Below are positions 21,606-33,585 of a stretch of 64,000 bases of DNA, piece by piece; positions within the stretch are counted from its first letter, which is position 1, and each line of letters opens with the position of its first letter. The notes below the pieces were generated by a model. That model made no database searches. It had not been told where the DNA came from and was given only the letters and a program-made list of their open reading frames with translations. The stretch is from positions 62,001 through 126,000 of the forward strand of contig WOGZ01000059.1 in NCBI GenBank assembly GCA_009733775.1. The letters run 5' to 3'. A program made the position numbers and the translations under genes. The DNA comes from Alectoria sarmentosa. Its lineage: Eukaryota > Ascomycota > Lecanoromycetes > Lecanorales > Parmeliaceae.

Positions 21606-24163
21606 ACAAGACTCGTAAAAGTCGTTTCAAAATATTAATGCTTGATAATAATGATTAATAACGTGCATATAAAAGATATATAATAACGATATACATGATA
21701 ATAATAACGATAATAACGATAATAACGCCTAAGAGCATAAATACGATAATCTTAAATGATTTTAAAAGCATAAATATGATAATTTTAAAAAATATGAATA
21801 TAATAATCTTATAAAAATATTTAAGACAATTAACGAAAAGTCGACGATAACGATCTTTTGAGTAACGACGCAAATCTCAAATTTGAATCGTATATAAATA
21901 TAAATTTTTCGAAAAGAAGCTCGTAAAGTTTATGATTATAATTGTAATAGCGATAAATTAATTTTTGATATAATAATAACATGACGAAGTTTTAACACGT
22001 CAAGATTAATATTGAAATTCTGCGAATAATTTCAATTTCGATCGATCACTCGATCGATTATTCAAAATGTGAGAATTAATGAAATCGTTTTTTTGAAATT
22101 GAAAATGTTAAATAATAACAACGAGGCGATTTAAACGTTTTTTTTAAAATAACGATTTAAATAATCTTAAGTGAATGATATAAAATTATTTTCATTTTAA
22201 AAGCATCGCGAAATGCAATAAACTTGTCGAAATATAAAATTTTAATAAAATTATTAATTATTTATTTATCAATAAAAATATATTAAACATTTATAATATT
22301 ATTATTAACTTTTTCGCGCACAAAATGATGAGCGATGTTAATATGTTTAATGCGAGCATAAAATTAAACGTTTTTTACGAAAACGATTGCGCCTTAATTA
22401 TCTTTAAAAATTATAATAATTTTGAAATTCGAATCGTCAAGTCGCAGAAGTTAATTAAGAAAATTCTTCAATCAAATAACTTTCTTAATAATTTGCGTTT
22501 AATCGATATATTTTATCTCATAAATGAATAATATCATAATAATTTAACGCTTATTTAATTAATTAATAACGTTATTATTCAAATTGAATAAATAATCGAA
22601 AATGAACCTTCGAGTTGAATTTTTAATTTAATTAAAATTAATATAATCGAATAAATTCTTTAAAGAGTCTTTATATACGAATTCGTAATGCATTATATTT
22701 TTAAAATATCGAAAAATTCAAATAATCGCATTTTAATGCGCTGAAATAAAATTAATTAAATATTAATTAATTAAAAAAATAGCATAAGCGATATCGAAAT
22801 GAATTCTTAATATAGTGTACATAAAAAAGCTTATAACGAACTAATATTTCTCATAAAGCTTTATAAAAATCACGTAATTCTTTTCGACGAATATTAATCT
22901 GCGATTAATTTCGAGTGATGTATTGATAAAGATGAGATTTCAATATTTAAAGTGATTGAGAAAACGTGTGATGTACGCTTTTTATTTCAAACGAATAATG
23001 TTATTACGACGATCTCTTTTAACGATTATGCTCAAATAAAAAACGCATAATCTTAAATTTAATGTGTGAAACTTGACGTTTAAAGCATTTTTGATTCGTT
23101 TGATAACGACTTTATTACGATTTATAATCAAAACATTATCGACATAAAGCGTTATAATAATTTTTTTTAAAGTTTATAAATACATTATTATTCGATTTGA
23201 TGAAATTGAAATCGAGTTTCTTTATATAAATCGAAAAATGTTGATATTAAATCTTAAAAAATTGCTTTAAATTATAAAATTTTTTATTCAATTTACAAAC
23301 CTTAATATTATCTTTATTAAAATCTTTAAATTATTAAATATAAATGTTCTCTTAAACATCGTTATAAAGAAAAACGATTTTAATATTTATTTATTTCACG
23401 TTTTAATTCATAATCGTCGCAAACGTAAAAATCGTTTTATAATTTATAAACTTTATCATTAACGCGAAAGTGTTATAATAATCACGACTCTTTTATTGTT
23501 CGAATTCTCGAACAATTTAACATATTTTATAATAAATAACTTTTCTTTTAAAATCTCACTTCACGATATAAATTCAACGATTTTTGAAAATATAAATCTT
23601 TGAAAACGTTTAAATAAAACATTAAATGTTGTTATTTATAAAAAACTTATACTCATTTCATATATTAATCTCTTAATTTATACGAATTAAATTATTAAAA
23701 ATCGTTTATTCGTAAGTTATAAATTCGAAAATGTTAAATTTATTAATATGATTCGCAAAAAGAACAAAAATAACGAAAATTTTCGTTAAAAAATTAAACG
23801 ATAAATTACGAAGATTCGAAATAATGAGATTTCTATAATTATTAAATATTTTTTAAATAATTTTATATTCGAGATGTTTTCGCACAATTCTTATTTTAAT
23901 AAATTTTAAAAATATCGACGAAAAGAAAGCGATAATAAATTTGACGATTAATATAATAAGTTTAATAAATGTTATAAACACACGATTGTAATGATAATAA
24001 AATGAAAATTTTAAAAGCGATTAACGATTAACGATAATCGAATATTCGTTAACGATAATCGATTTGACGATTTAATCGAAATTATAAATTCAACGTTTAA
24101 TAATACAATAATACGCTATTTATTTAATGTCTTTTTTATAACGAATGTTAATATGAAAAAACG
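21606..24163 (-). pseudogene. Second Copia relic, presumed reverse transcriptase / RNase H part
   Basis: Very AT-rich with stops in every frame; individual motifs are too worn to assign. By its position downstream of the integrase relic on the minus strand, it should hold the reverse transcriptase and RNase H region. An 68-codon plus-strand frame at 22325-22531 has no supported identity. Confidence 0.35.
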
Positions 24164-25000
24164 TTAACGTTTATTTGAAAGTTTATGAGTTTTAATCTTC
24201 TTTTCGAGGTTCACGAAATGTGAACGCTTTTCGACGAAATGCATATCGTTAACGCGAATAATCTTTTTTTTAATTAAATTGTAAAGGCGAAAAATAAATT
24301 CGTCTTCATAATTTAAAAAAATATATTTTTCGTTTTTATTTATAAATTTCTTTTGAATACGTTTTAAAACGTAAATAATGAAATTAATGATACGTAAATG
24401 AGAAAAAATAGACTTATAATAATAAAAGATTTCGAAAAATGTGACGATGATTTTGATATTAAAAAAACGCATCGTTAAATAATTAATTATAATTATTATT
24501 TCAAATCAAAAAAATTTATTAAAATTGAAACTTAACAGAATTAAATAAATTTTATTTATCAAAGTTTAATTAAATCGCTCGACGATTTTATTCATTTCGA
24601 AATTGTTTGCGACAATAAATTCTTGCTTGATATTCGTTTAAACGAAATATTTCAAAAAGACTTTATTAATGTATTTATTTTTATTATCGAAATAAATGCG
24701 ATAAATTCGATAATCGCGAGATTTCAAATAAATTTTAAAACGTAGAAATATAATAAATGTCTCACTTTTATAATAAATATAATAAATTTCAAAATAATAA
24801 ATGAAATCGTTTTTAAAGATTATAAAGTATTTATAATCGTTGAAATTAATGAAAATCAAAGATTTTATAAAATCGTTATAAACGAATTCGCTCGATAAAA
24901 TATCGAGCGCTATAAAATTATTATAAAAAATCGCTTTTTGATAATTCATTATATAACATTCGCAAATGTATTTCTCGATAATGTTTTTAAAAAAATTCAC
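24164..25000 (-). pseudogene. Copia integrase relic
   Basis: Two minus-strand frames (25000-24638 and 24472-24164). The first reads through the integrase core: DYKYFIIFKNDFIYYFEIYY, YRIYRIYFDNKNKYINKVFL (the DNGGEY motif worn to DNKNKY). The second continues with SHLRIINFIIYVLKRIQKKF and LNYEDEFIFRLYN, the region just after the Copia integrase core. Missing Gly/Glu residues and stops show it is inactive. Confidence 0.7.
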
Positions 25001-25194
25001 ATTTATAATAATATTAAAAAGCTTATTAAGATTTTATTAATTCAAATAATTTATATAAACATATTATAATTGATAAATCGAATTCGAAAAAACATTATAA
25101 ACGATTAAAGCATTGTTGTTTTTTTAAAGGTTCAAAAAAAACAAATCGCGATTTCGCGTATCGATTAACGTTATATTGCTTTAAATTAAGACAT

Positions 25195-25368
25195 TGTTAT
25201 GGACGCGGCTGCAGGAGGCTTTTGCAGACGCTCCTTCCTAGGGAAGACCGGAGATGCTAAGCCAGGTTAGTACTAGCATCTCTATGTATCTCTGCTGCAA
25301 GGCTCTGCAAATAGATACACAATTCAATAATATCATCTCAACCAAAACCATAACCAACTACCGTAGCA
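25195..25368 (+). repeat. 5' LTR of the Gypsy element
   Basis: 174 bp, TGTTATGGACG...ACCGTAGCA, identical by eye to 31957-32130. An internal inverted repeat agatgcta/tagcatct could form a hairpin in the transcript. Confidence 0.93.
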
Positions 25369-25390
25369 ATTTGGTAGCAACACCTGCATA
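25369..25390 (+). other. Likely primer-binding site
   Basis: Immediately after the 5' LTR lies atttggtagcaacacc. Its TGGTAGC core resembles the initiator-methionine tRNA primer site used by yeast Ty elements. The assignment rests on position and a short match only. Confidence 0.45.
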
Positions 25391-25592
25391 GCTCGACAAG
25401 CACCAGTACATGCTTGACGAGTCGATCCAGGTTACCATTGCATCACCAGGAGTCCTCCAACCAGCTAGCTTTCGCTACACCAGGTCCTCTTGCAGAAGCC
25501 TTTTGCAAGAGGGCTACGTCATCTGCTATCTGCTACAGTAGCAAGCCTCACGTAGCTACTACGCTTTACTACTCTACTCAAGTCGTCAGCCG

Positions 25593-28500
25593 TTGTCGTT
25601 CAAACTGGCACCTGACCTATCACCCCCTCATTTCGTTCAGCGTGCTTTCGAGCTATCGGAATTCATACTCTCCAAGCACGGTTCTGCTGCTACCATAGGA
25701 AGGCAAACGAGATTGGTCATCAACCATATCGTTAACAGAGCAGAGCCACCTTGGCCAGGACCACCACAGCCAGAGCGGAATCGTCGATCACGCTCTCCTA
25801 GCAATACTTCATCTTACCGCTGGCCACAGGAGTGGGCTATCGATAAGACCCAGCTACGACGTGACCTCGCTACCTTCGAGTTCAATACCCTCTACCTCCT
25901 CCGTTACATTGAATCAACGTTTACACCATCAGATATCAGTGATAAGACTGAAGAGATATCTCGTGATATGAGCGGTGAAGGAGAGTCCTCGGGGAGCTCG
26001 CGGCAGCCTGCTGCAGGAACGGGTTTTACGCCAGAGCAATGGGTCTCCCTTACCGAGCTGATCAAAGCAGTAGCAGGTCGGACGCCTGCTACACCAGCCG
26101 CTACTACCCCAGCAGCCACTCCACCGCCAACGGGTGATCCAAATCAGCGTGAGTGGAAGGCTGAGGAGATCGGTTTCTTTGATACGGGCCTTGACGACCC
26201 GAATGATTCTCCCATTGTCACTGTCGGTAGACATTCTTTCTACCGTGATGTCTATGCTTTCGTCGATAGGCTCAAGGACATGGCTAAGCAAAGGTCTGCT
26301 GACAAGTTGCGTACCATACTACCGGAATGCCTGCGTGGCGAGTGCCAAATCTGGTACTCGATTGAGCTCGGTGAGCTCGAGAAGGACCTGCTACGTTGCG
26401 TGCCGATTGATAAGTGGTATGAGGCTCTGATCAAACGATTCAAAACCAGGACACCACGTGCACTCGAATTGCTTCAAAAGGAGAGGTACACCTTTAGTGA
26501 TGCCAGAAGCAACAAGCACCCACGTACCTATGCACAGAACATTCTGCGGCATGCTAGGGCTGCCGAGGTAGGGTCCGTTCAGAATCAGCTTACCATGGCA
26601 TGGAACAATCTAGCAGTCGAATTCAGAATCCACATACCAGAGCCTACAGCTAACACTTCCGTGCGTAACTTCATGGAACAGCTTGAGGGCCAAGCAGACA
26701 TGTGGATGGAGCTGGCTAGACGGTCTGCCAATGGCTTCCAGAGCAGCAGCAATCGGCAGATGGCTAGACAAGCAACAACAAAGCAAGGTCAGCAGCAGCG
26801 CGCGGTTGAAGAGAAGCTTGTTCCGTACTACGGACAGCCTCCTGCCGGCGTCCCCTACTACCCTCGACAGAATTATGATAATAACAGAGCACAGTACGCA
26901 AGTCGGCCTTACGTGCCCAGAAGTCTACCGCAGGGCAAGCAACCACTGCTGCTAGAAAGCGGAAAAGGGTCAACTTCGAAGCCTACGCAAAAGCCTTCTA
27001 ACCAGAAGAAGCCTTTTGATAAGAGAGTCTCATGGCGGAAGCCTGTGGCATACGCTACTGCCGAAGATGAGGAGGAGAATACTGCTGAAGAAAGGGCCGA
27101 GGAGGATGACCAAGAAGGAGCTCCTGATCCCGACGGATACTACGTGAAGGATCCGGACTTGGACTACTACAATCCAAGCTACCAATCAGAGGAGGAAGAA
27201 AATGCTCCTACGACACTTGCTATCTCGCCGGTGTATGCCTGTCGTCGCTGTCAAGCGGAATTCAGATCTAACAATCTGCTACACAAGCACATCCGCGCCA
27301 AGGAGTGTGTGCCGAAGCCTCTTGCAAGCACCCCAGCTGCCTTTCATGGCTCTGTTGAGATCATACCTTCTACGTCACCGATCACTGACCTTGGCACTGG
27401 GTTTGGTTTCCGAAACTATCACTTCCTAACGCTCTTCGTTGCATTAAGTGCTGTAGCGGTAGCAATTTCAGTATGCATGGATTCAGGCTGCTCGGTCACC
27501 TTGATTGATCGTGCTTTTCTGCTTGAGCAGGCACCGGATGTCCATATCCGTACTATGGCATCACCAATTTCAGTACGAGGGATTGGTACCAGTCATCATT
27601 CCACGAATGAGTATGTGCTTTTGGAAATATATTTCCCAGGTAAACGGAATGGCAAGGATGTACGTGCTAAGGTCACAAGGGAAGCACATCTGGTTGATGG
27701 CTTGAAAGCAAAGATGCTGCTAGGGACCGACATCATCGGGCCTGAGAAGATCGATATCATCACCTCAAGGAATCAAGCATACATCGGGTCGTGCGATACC
27801 ACAGTAGAGATCGACCTCAAGCCGAGATCTCGAGGTATCACTGTCAAGCCTGTGGTAGCAAATCGATCGACTACGGTGCCACCCCGCAGCCAAATGGTCG
27901 TACCGGTCCATCATGCTTCGCTGTCAAACGACCGTGATTTCTTATTTGAACCTACTACGGCAGCAGTGTCATTGTATACACACCTCGTCGATGATTCTTT
28001 TCACTCTGTCATTGCACGCAATGACACCAATCAATCAGTTTTGATACCAAAGCATCTGCGTCTCGGAACGGTGTCTGAGATAGACTACGATAATTGTTAC
28101 CTCGCTACGCCTGAAGAAGCAGACTTAGCCCTAGCACCAGCTTCACAGGATGACTCATGGTACGACAAGGAGCTCGCCGCCACGGTTCGTTCGCGGAAGG
28201 CTACGGAAGCACCTGGGAAGTCTACCGCAGCTAGGCAAGCCCCACTTGCTAAGTCATCGGCGGCGAACGAGACCAAGCTATTCAATGGTGTGATTATCTA
28301 CGGAAGCAACCCCAAGACTACCGAAGCTTTCCGCAAGGTCATCGAAGATCATCCTCAGCTATGGCAGGATCATGGATCGTTTGCTAAGCTTGATGAGCAG
28401 TACTGGATGCGCATTCCCCTCCGCACTGATTGGGAAAATCACGCGCCCAGCAAGGTTAGGATATACCCGTTGGGTACCAAGGACAAGGAGGTCGTCGATG

Positions 28501-31500
28501 AGGTATTCGACAAATTACATGCTCAAGGAAGACTGTCCTGGACGGACTCAGTAGGAATTGGCAGCACGCCTTTCAGCTACCCTGTGTTCGTTGTTTGGAA
28601 GACATTACCTAGCGGCAAGCGTCAAGGACGACCAGTCATTGACATCAGAGGCCTTAATAAGATCGCACAGAATGACGTCCATCCGGTACCACTCCAGTCT
28701 GATATGATCGCGTTCGTGAAAGGATGCCGCTACATATCAATATTAGACGCGCTTTCATTCTTCTACCACTGGCGCGTACACCCTGATGACCGCCACAAGC
28801 TTACGGTCATAAGTCACCGAGGACAAGAGACTTTCAACGTAGCTGTCATGGGCTACAAGGGTTCAGTAGCTTATGTGCAGAGGCAAATTGAACGTATTCT
28901 ACGCGCTCACAGGGATTTTGCTAAAGCATACGTCGATGATATCGTGGTAGCTTCGAAGACGCTGGAAGAGCATCTCGCTCATCTCGAAAAGATCTTTACC
29001 ACGCTTGTCGATGCCGGAATTTGCATCAAGCCCGCCAAAGCCTTTATTGGTTATTCATCTATTGAGCTACTAGGCGAGCATGTCGACTCCATGGGATTGA
29101 CAACATCCGAAGAGAAGATCCGTGCTATAGCTATGCTTACCTTTCCATATTCCTTACGGAAGCTCGAGACCTATCTTGGCTTGACATGTTGGCTCCGTAA
29201 GTATGTTGGTTTGTATGCCGGCTTTAGCAAACCGCTACAGGATAAGAAGACGGAGTTGCTAAAGGGTGCACCTAAGGCTGGTTCAGCACGCAGATCATTC
29301 TCTTCCAAGGCACGATTCGAACCTACCAAAATAGAGCTTGAATCTTTTCGAGCGGTTCAGGCAGCTCTGAGCAAGCCTACCTTCCTAGTCCATTTCGACA
29401 CGCTCAGAGTCTTATTTGCAGATTTGGATTCTAGCAAAGAAGGAGGTATTGGCGCTATGATATATCATGTGAAAGGCTTCCAGATGCCCGACGGTCTTAT
29501 TACCCTGTCGAAGGCTTTCGCGAACGGTCTTGCCTATCCATCAAGGAACGACGTCGAGCCAATCATGTTTTTGAGCAGAGTCATAAACGGAGCAGAGTCG
29601 CGTTACTGGCCTACTGAACTCGAGCTTGTTGGCATGGTCTGGGTAGTACGCAAAATCCGGCATATGATTGAGTCGTCAGCCTATCCTACTATCATTTTCA
29701 CAGACCACGGTGCTGCCTTAGGCATTGCCAAGCAGACCTCGCTCACTACAACTAGCACCGACAAGATGAATTTACGCTTGGTGCGAGCTTCCGACTATCT
29801 GCAACGATTTGAGCTTATCATACGTCATAAGCCTGGCAAGCAGCATGTAGTGTCAGATGCTTTGTCAAGACTTGAAAGCAGCTACATGGATCCTACAGCG
29901 TCCGAAGTTGGTGAACTAGATGCTTTGGTAGCATACCCCAGCCATGCACCTGCTACAGCCTACTGCTTCACTGTTTCTTTGGTCGAAATGTCAACAGAAT
30001 TCAAGCAGAAGCTCATGGATGGCTACGCCAACGACCCGGCATACAAGCACATATCGAAGGTCCTTGATGCCAACAGCGGCGAGGACGCCGCAAAGCTTCC
30101 TTTTTTACGGGAGCACGGACTCATTTTTCGCCTTGGCTCTGCTACAGGTGATCACGCTTTTACTCCTAGACGACTATGCGTACCGGACTCATGTATCAAG
30201 GATATCTTACAGGTAGCACATGGAGAGGGTCATTCGGGCTATGCTCGCTTCCTGCAGAAGGCTTCCGCATGGTACATCCGCCATCTAGCCAAGCACGTCC
30301 GTGATTATGTTCGTCATTGCCCGAGTTGTCAAATCTACCAGACCAAGCGCCACATGGCTTACGGCTCTATGCAACCAATTGAGTCATCACCCGTGCCATT
30401 CCACACGATCACAGTGGACTTCATATTAGCGCTATCACCGTCCATGGAAGGTTTTGACGTAGCAATGTCAGTCACTTGCAAGTTTTCCAAGCGAGTCACA
30501 ATTATTCCTGGGAAAGCGACCTGGGCAGCACGGGAATGGGCGAAAGCATTACTCAACCAACTGGCCCTCGTCGACTGGGGCTTACCTAAGATAATCCTAT
30601 CGGATAGAGATCGCAAATTTCTAGGAGAGCTGTGGACCGAATTATTCAAGCTGCTTGGCGTTAATCTGCTATACTCTACTGCCTACCATCCACAAACGGA
30701 TGGGCAGAGCGAAAGAACGAACCAGACAGTTGAGATCGCGCTACGATATTACCTTAGCAGCCTCGAGAGTCCTAAGGAATGGCCTACAGTACTACCACGT
30801 TTGCAATCCTACTTGAACAATTCCGTTTCAGCTATTACAGGCAAAACGCCGAACGAGGCTGCGTATGGCTTCACGCCGGTAGCTGCATTAGACCTCTGGA
30901 AGCTTGACACAGACCCTACAGTGATTGATCCTGCTACGATGCGACTAGCAGTCGGTGATGCTATTGCGTTCGCCCAAATGCGCTCCAAATTCTACTACGA
31001 TCAATCGCATAAGCCTTTAAGCTTGAAGGTAGGGCAATATGCTTTGCTAAGACTTCATAAAGGCTATCACATACCCTCGGTTACCTCAAGGAAGCTTGGT
31101 GCACAACGTGTAGGTCCGTTCAAGATCTTATAGAAGGTTGGTAACCTCGCCTACACGCTCGACCTATCACCTCATTGGCGGATACATTCAGTGATTTCTG
31201 TCACACATCTCGAGCCTGCACCGTGCCCTGACGATGACCCCTACAAACGTCCCCGTTCAGCACACCCACCAGCTGTGAGCATGGAAGGAGATGTCGGCAT
31301 CTACTACATCGAAAGGCTCATCGATAGGCGCCAGTCTAGGAGAGGAGCTGGCTGGTGTGTTGAGTACCTAGTACGATGGGAAGGATACGGTCCGGAGTAT
31401 GACGTTTGGTACAACATCAAGGATCTTGATGACGCTCCCGAATTGGTCAAGGAATGTGACGAACGATTGGGATTGCGGAAGGCTACTGCAGCAGGTACCT

Positions 31501-31712
31501 CTTCGGCTACCACAGCAAAGGCTACTAGGACAGCACCGACCTCGTCAAAAGCCCTAGCAGTCGTGATACCTCAGAAGCCTACTACTACACCGGCATCCGT
31601 CGCTACCCAAGCAGATGCTGATAGACTTGCTATTGCAGTTACACCATTACAGACGTCTACTACATCGACGACGCAAGGGCCCCGCCGGAGTCAACGTCTG
31701 CTGCTACAGTAA
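25593..31712 (+). CDS. Gypsy Gag-Pol-chromodomain polyprotein with one in-frame amber codon
   Basis: The frame is open from 25593 (first in-frame ATG 25968) to an amber codon at 31131-31133 and continues in the same frame to 31712. Counting from 25593: gag about 1-540; a CX2CX12HX5C finger (CRRCQAEF...HKHIRAKEC) near 547-570; aspartic protease with MDSGCS near 629; reverse transcriptase with ILDALSFFYHW and AYVDDIVVAS (YVDD near 1113); RNase H with ADLDSS and TDHGAALG; an HHCC integrase with VDF, LSDRDRKF and STAYHPQTDGQSERTNQ (D-35-E spacing kept). After the amber the frame resumes with KVGNLAYTLDLSPHW and then a chromodomain (YYIERLIDRR, YLVRWEGYGPEYDVWYN) near 1900-1955. No CCHC knuckle is seen. 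The amber falls where fungal relatives carry a charged or polar residue. Confidence 0.9.
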
Positions 31713-31956
31713 CGAATCTAGTGAACGGCTTTGTTGACCTGAAGACTCTTGTATTCTAACCGTGCTACGACCTACCTGAATACAGCAGACTTCCAAAGTC
31801 TATCACCCGTTTCTACTATCTATTGCAAAAGGCTTCCGCATATTACCGTAACAGTTTGGTGTTAGCAATTTAGCAATGTTTTGCTTTGAGTTGCATTCGC
31901 CTTTGCTGTGATGACTTGGTCATCGGGACGATGACTTGTTTTGATTTGCCGGCAAC

Positions 31957-32130
31957 TGTTATGGACGCGGCTGCAGGAGGCTTTTGCAGACGCTCCTTCC
32001 TAGGGAAGACCGGAGATGCTAAGCCAGGTTAGTACTAGCATCTCTATGTATCTCTGCTGCAAGGCTCTGCAAATAGATACACAATTCAATAATATCATCT
32101 CAACCAAAACCATAACCAACTACCGTAGCA
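31957..32130 (+). repeat. 3' LTR of the Gypsy element
   Basis: 174 bp, identical to the 5' LTR as far as can be compared by eye. It is followed by the target duplication gacat. Confidence 0.93.
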
Positions 32131-32545
32131 GACATAATCTTTTTTATAAAAAACGATTTTAATATTAACATTTAAAAGCTTTTTAATTAATAAAAGATTA
32201 ACGTTTATATCGAGCACGTGTAAAACATTGAGAATTATTAAAATAACGCGTTTGTTATTAACATTGCAATCAAAATTAATAATATCGCAAATAAGAGATT
32301 AAACTTTAACGTTTTTAATATTTTTAATAAATCAAAATTAAATTTTAATGTAAATAATAAATATCGAATAATTAATAAAGAAATGACGAATATAATTAAA
32401 GTTTATTATAATTCGAATATCGAGGTTCATAAATTTAATAAACGATAAATTTTTATTTAAATTCGAATTCGTTATCAAATTAATAAGATTTTCGTTTTGA
32501 TTTGCTTAATTAATTATATTCAAAATGTTAAAATTATTTAAAATG

Positions 32546-33580
32546 TGTCACGATACGTCAGGTTTACTATTAAAACTTTCATTAACGTGACTTAACATCG
32601 CAGATATTTGCGGAGTAAACACATAAATTCTTTATTACACATTACACATTACACACACATTATGAATATATAATCCAGATCTTATTTTCTTGACAATTGA
32701 TAACAACACTTAACTTAAATACCCTTTCGAGTCGTTTATGTCGTCGTTTAATCCGTGATTATTATATATTAACAATCAACCCTTTCGCGCTTCCGCTACG
32801 CATTATACATCATTAATTTTTTTAATAAATCATTTGATATTTATATCATGATATTCAATTATCAAATCTCGCTTTTAAGCTTCTCAGCAAAACAAATCGA
32901 CTCTTTCATTATTTTTATTTAACACGTATTTGATAAAATATTTGATAAGCGTTTTAGTTCATTATCGTTATAGCAAAAGAAATTAATAACGTTAAAGTTC
33001 GCATAATCGTCGAAACAAAAATAGGCGCATTAATTATTATAGCAAATTATTGCGGAGAATTTTACGAAAAACATTATAAAGAATTTTATGAAGAACGTTA
33101 TAAAGAACGTCATAAAGAACGTTATTATTAATATTAATGACTTTATTAAAATAAATCTACTTTTTACGATCTCATATCAAATCGTTATACAAATTTGCAG
33201 AGAATCTCTTTTTTATTTAAATAGCGCTTTACATTTCGTCTCTTTATTCATCTTTTTTCTCGCTTTCGACTTTTCGCTCGAATTTTTATTCGAATATATT
33301 CGTTACGCGAAAGATATGAAGGTTACAAATCAAGAATAAGTGTATAAACATATAAACGGCGCATGTTTTATGTATTTATTCGAGAATCAGTTATGAGAAC
33401 ATGGTATTTTTTTGTTTTTTGTGAGCATGTTGTCACGATACGTCAGGCTTACTATCAAGGCTTTTATTAACGTGACTTGACATCGCAAATATCTGCGAAG
33501 TAGACACATAGATTCTTTATTACACATTACACATTACACACACATCATGAATATATGATTCAGGTCTTATTTCCTTAACA
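32546..33580. mobile_element. Miniature LTR element 1 (TRIM-like, 1,035 bp)
   Basis: Two 150-bp LTRs (32546-32695 and 33431-33580; TGTCACGATACGTCAGG...TTAACA or RIP form) in direct orientation enclose a 735-bp interior. The perfect duplication aaatg flanks the element (32541-32545 and 33581-33585). The interior has no recognisable gag or pol; one 83-codon frame (33088-33339) looks accidental. Its size and structure fit a terminal-repeat retrotransposon in miniature. The solo LTR at 21459 belongs to the same family. Confidence 0.85.
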
Positions 33581-33585
33581 AAATG

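Larger units (their letters stand above)
25195..32130 (+). mobile_element. Ty3/Gypsy chromodomain LTR retrotransposon, young and essentially RIP-free
   Basis: A 6,936-bp element flanked by the perfect 5-bp duplication gacat (25190-25194 and 32131-32135). Its two 174-bp LTRs look identical base for base. Normal base composition contrasts sharply with the AT-rich host sequence on both sides. One long frame covers gag, protease, reverse transcriptase, RNase H, integrase and chromodomain, broken by a single amber codon at 31131. The order RT-RNase H-integrase with a C-terminal chromodomain defines a chromovirus. Confidence 0.95.
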
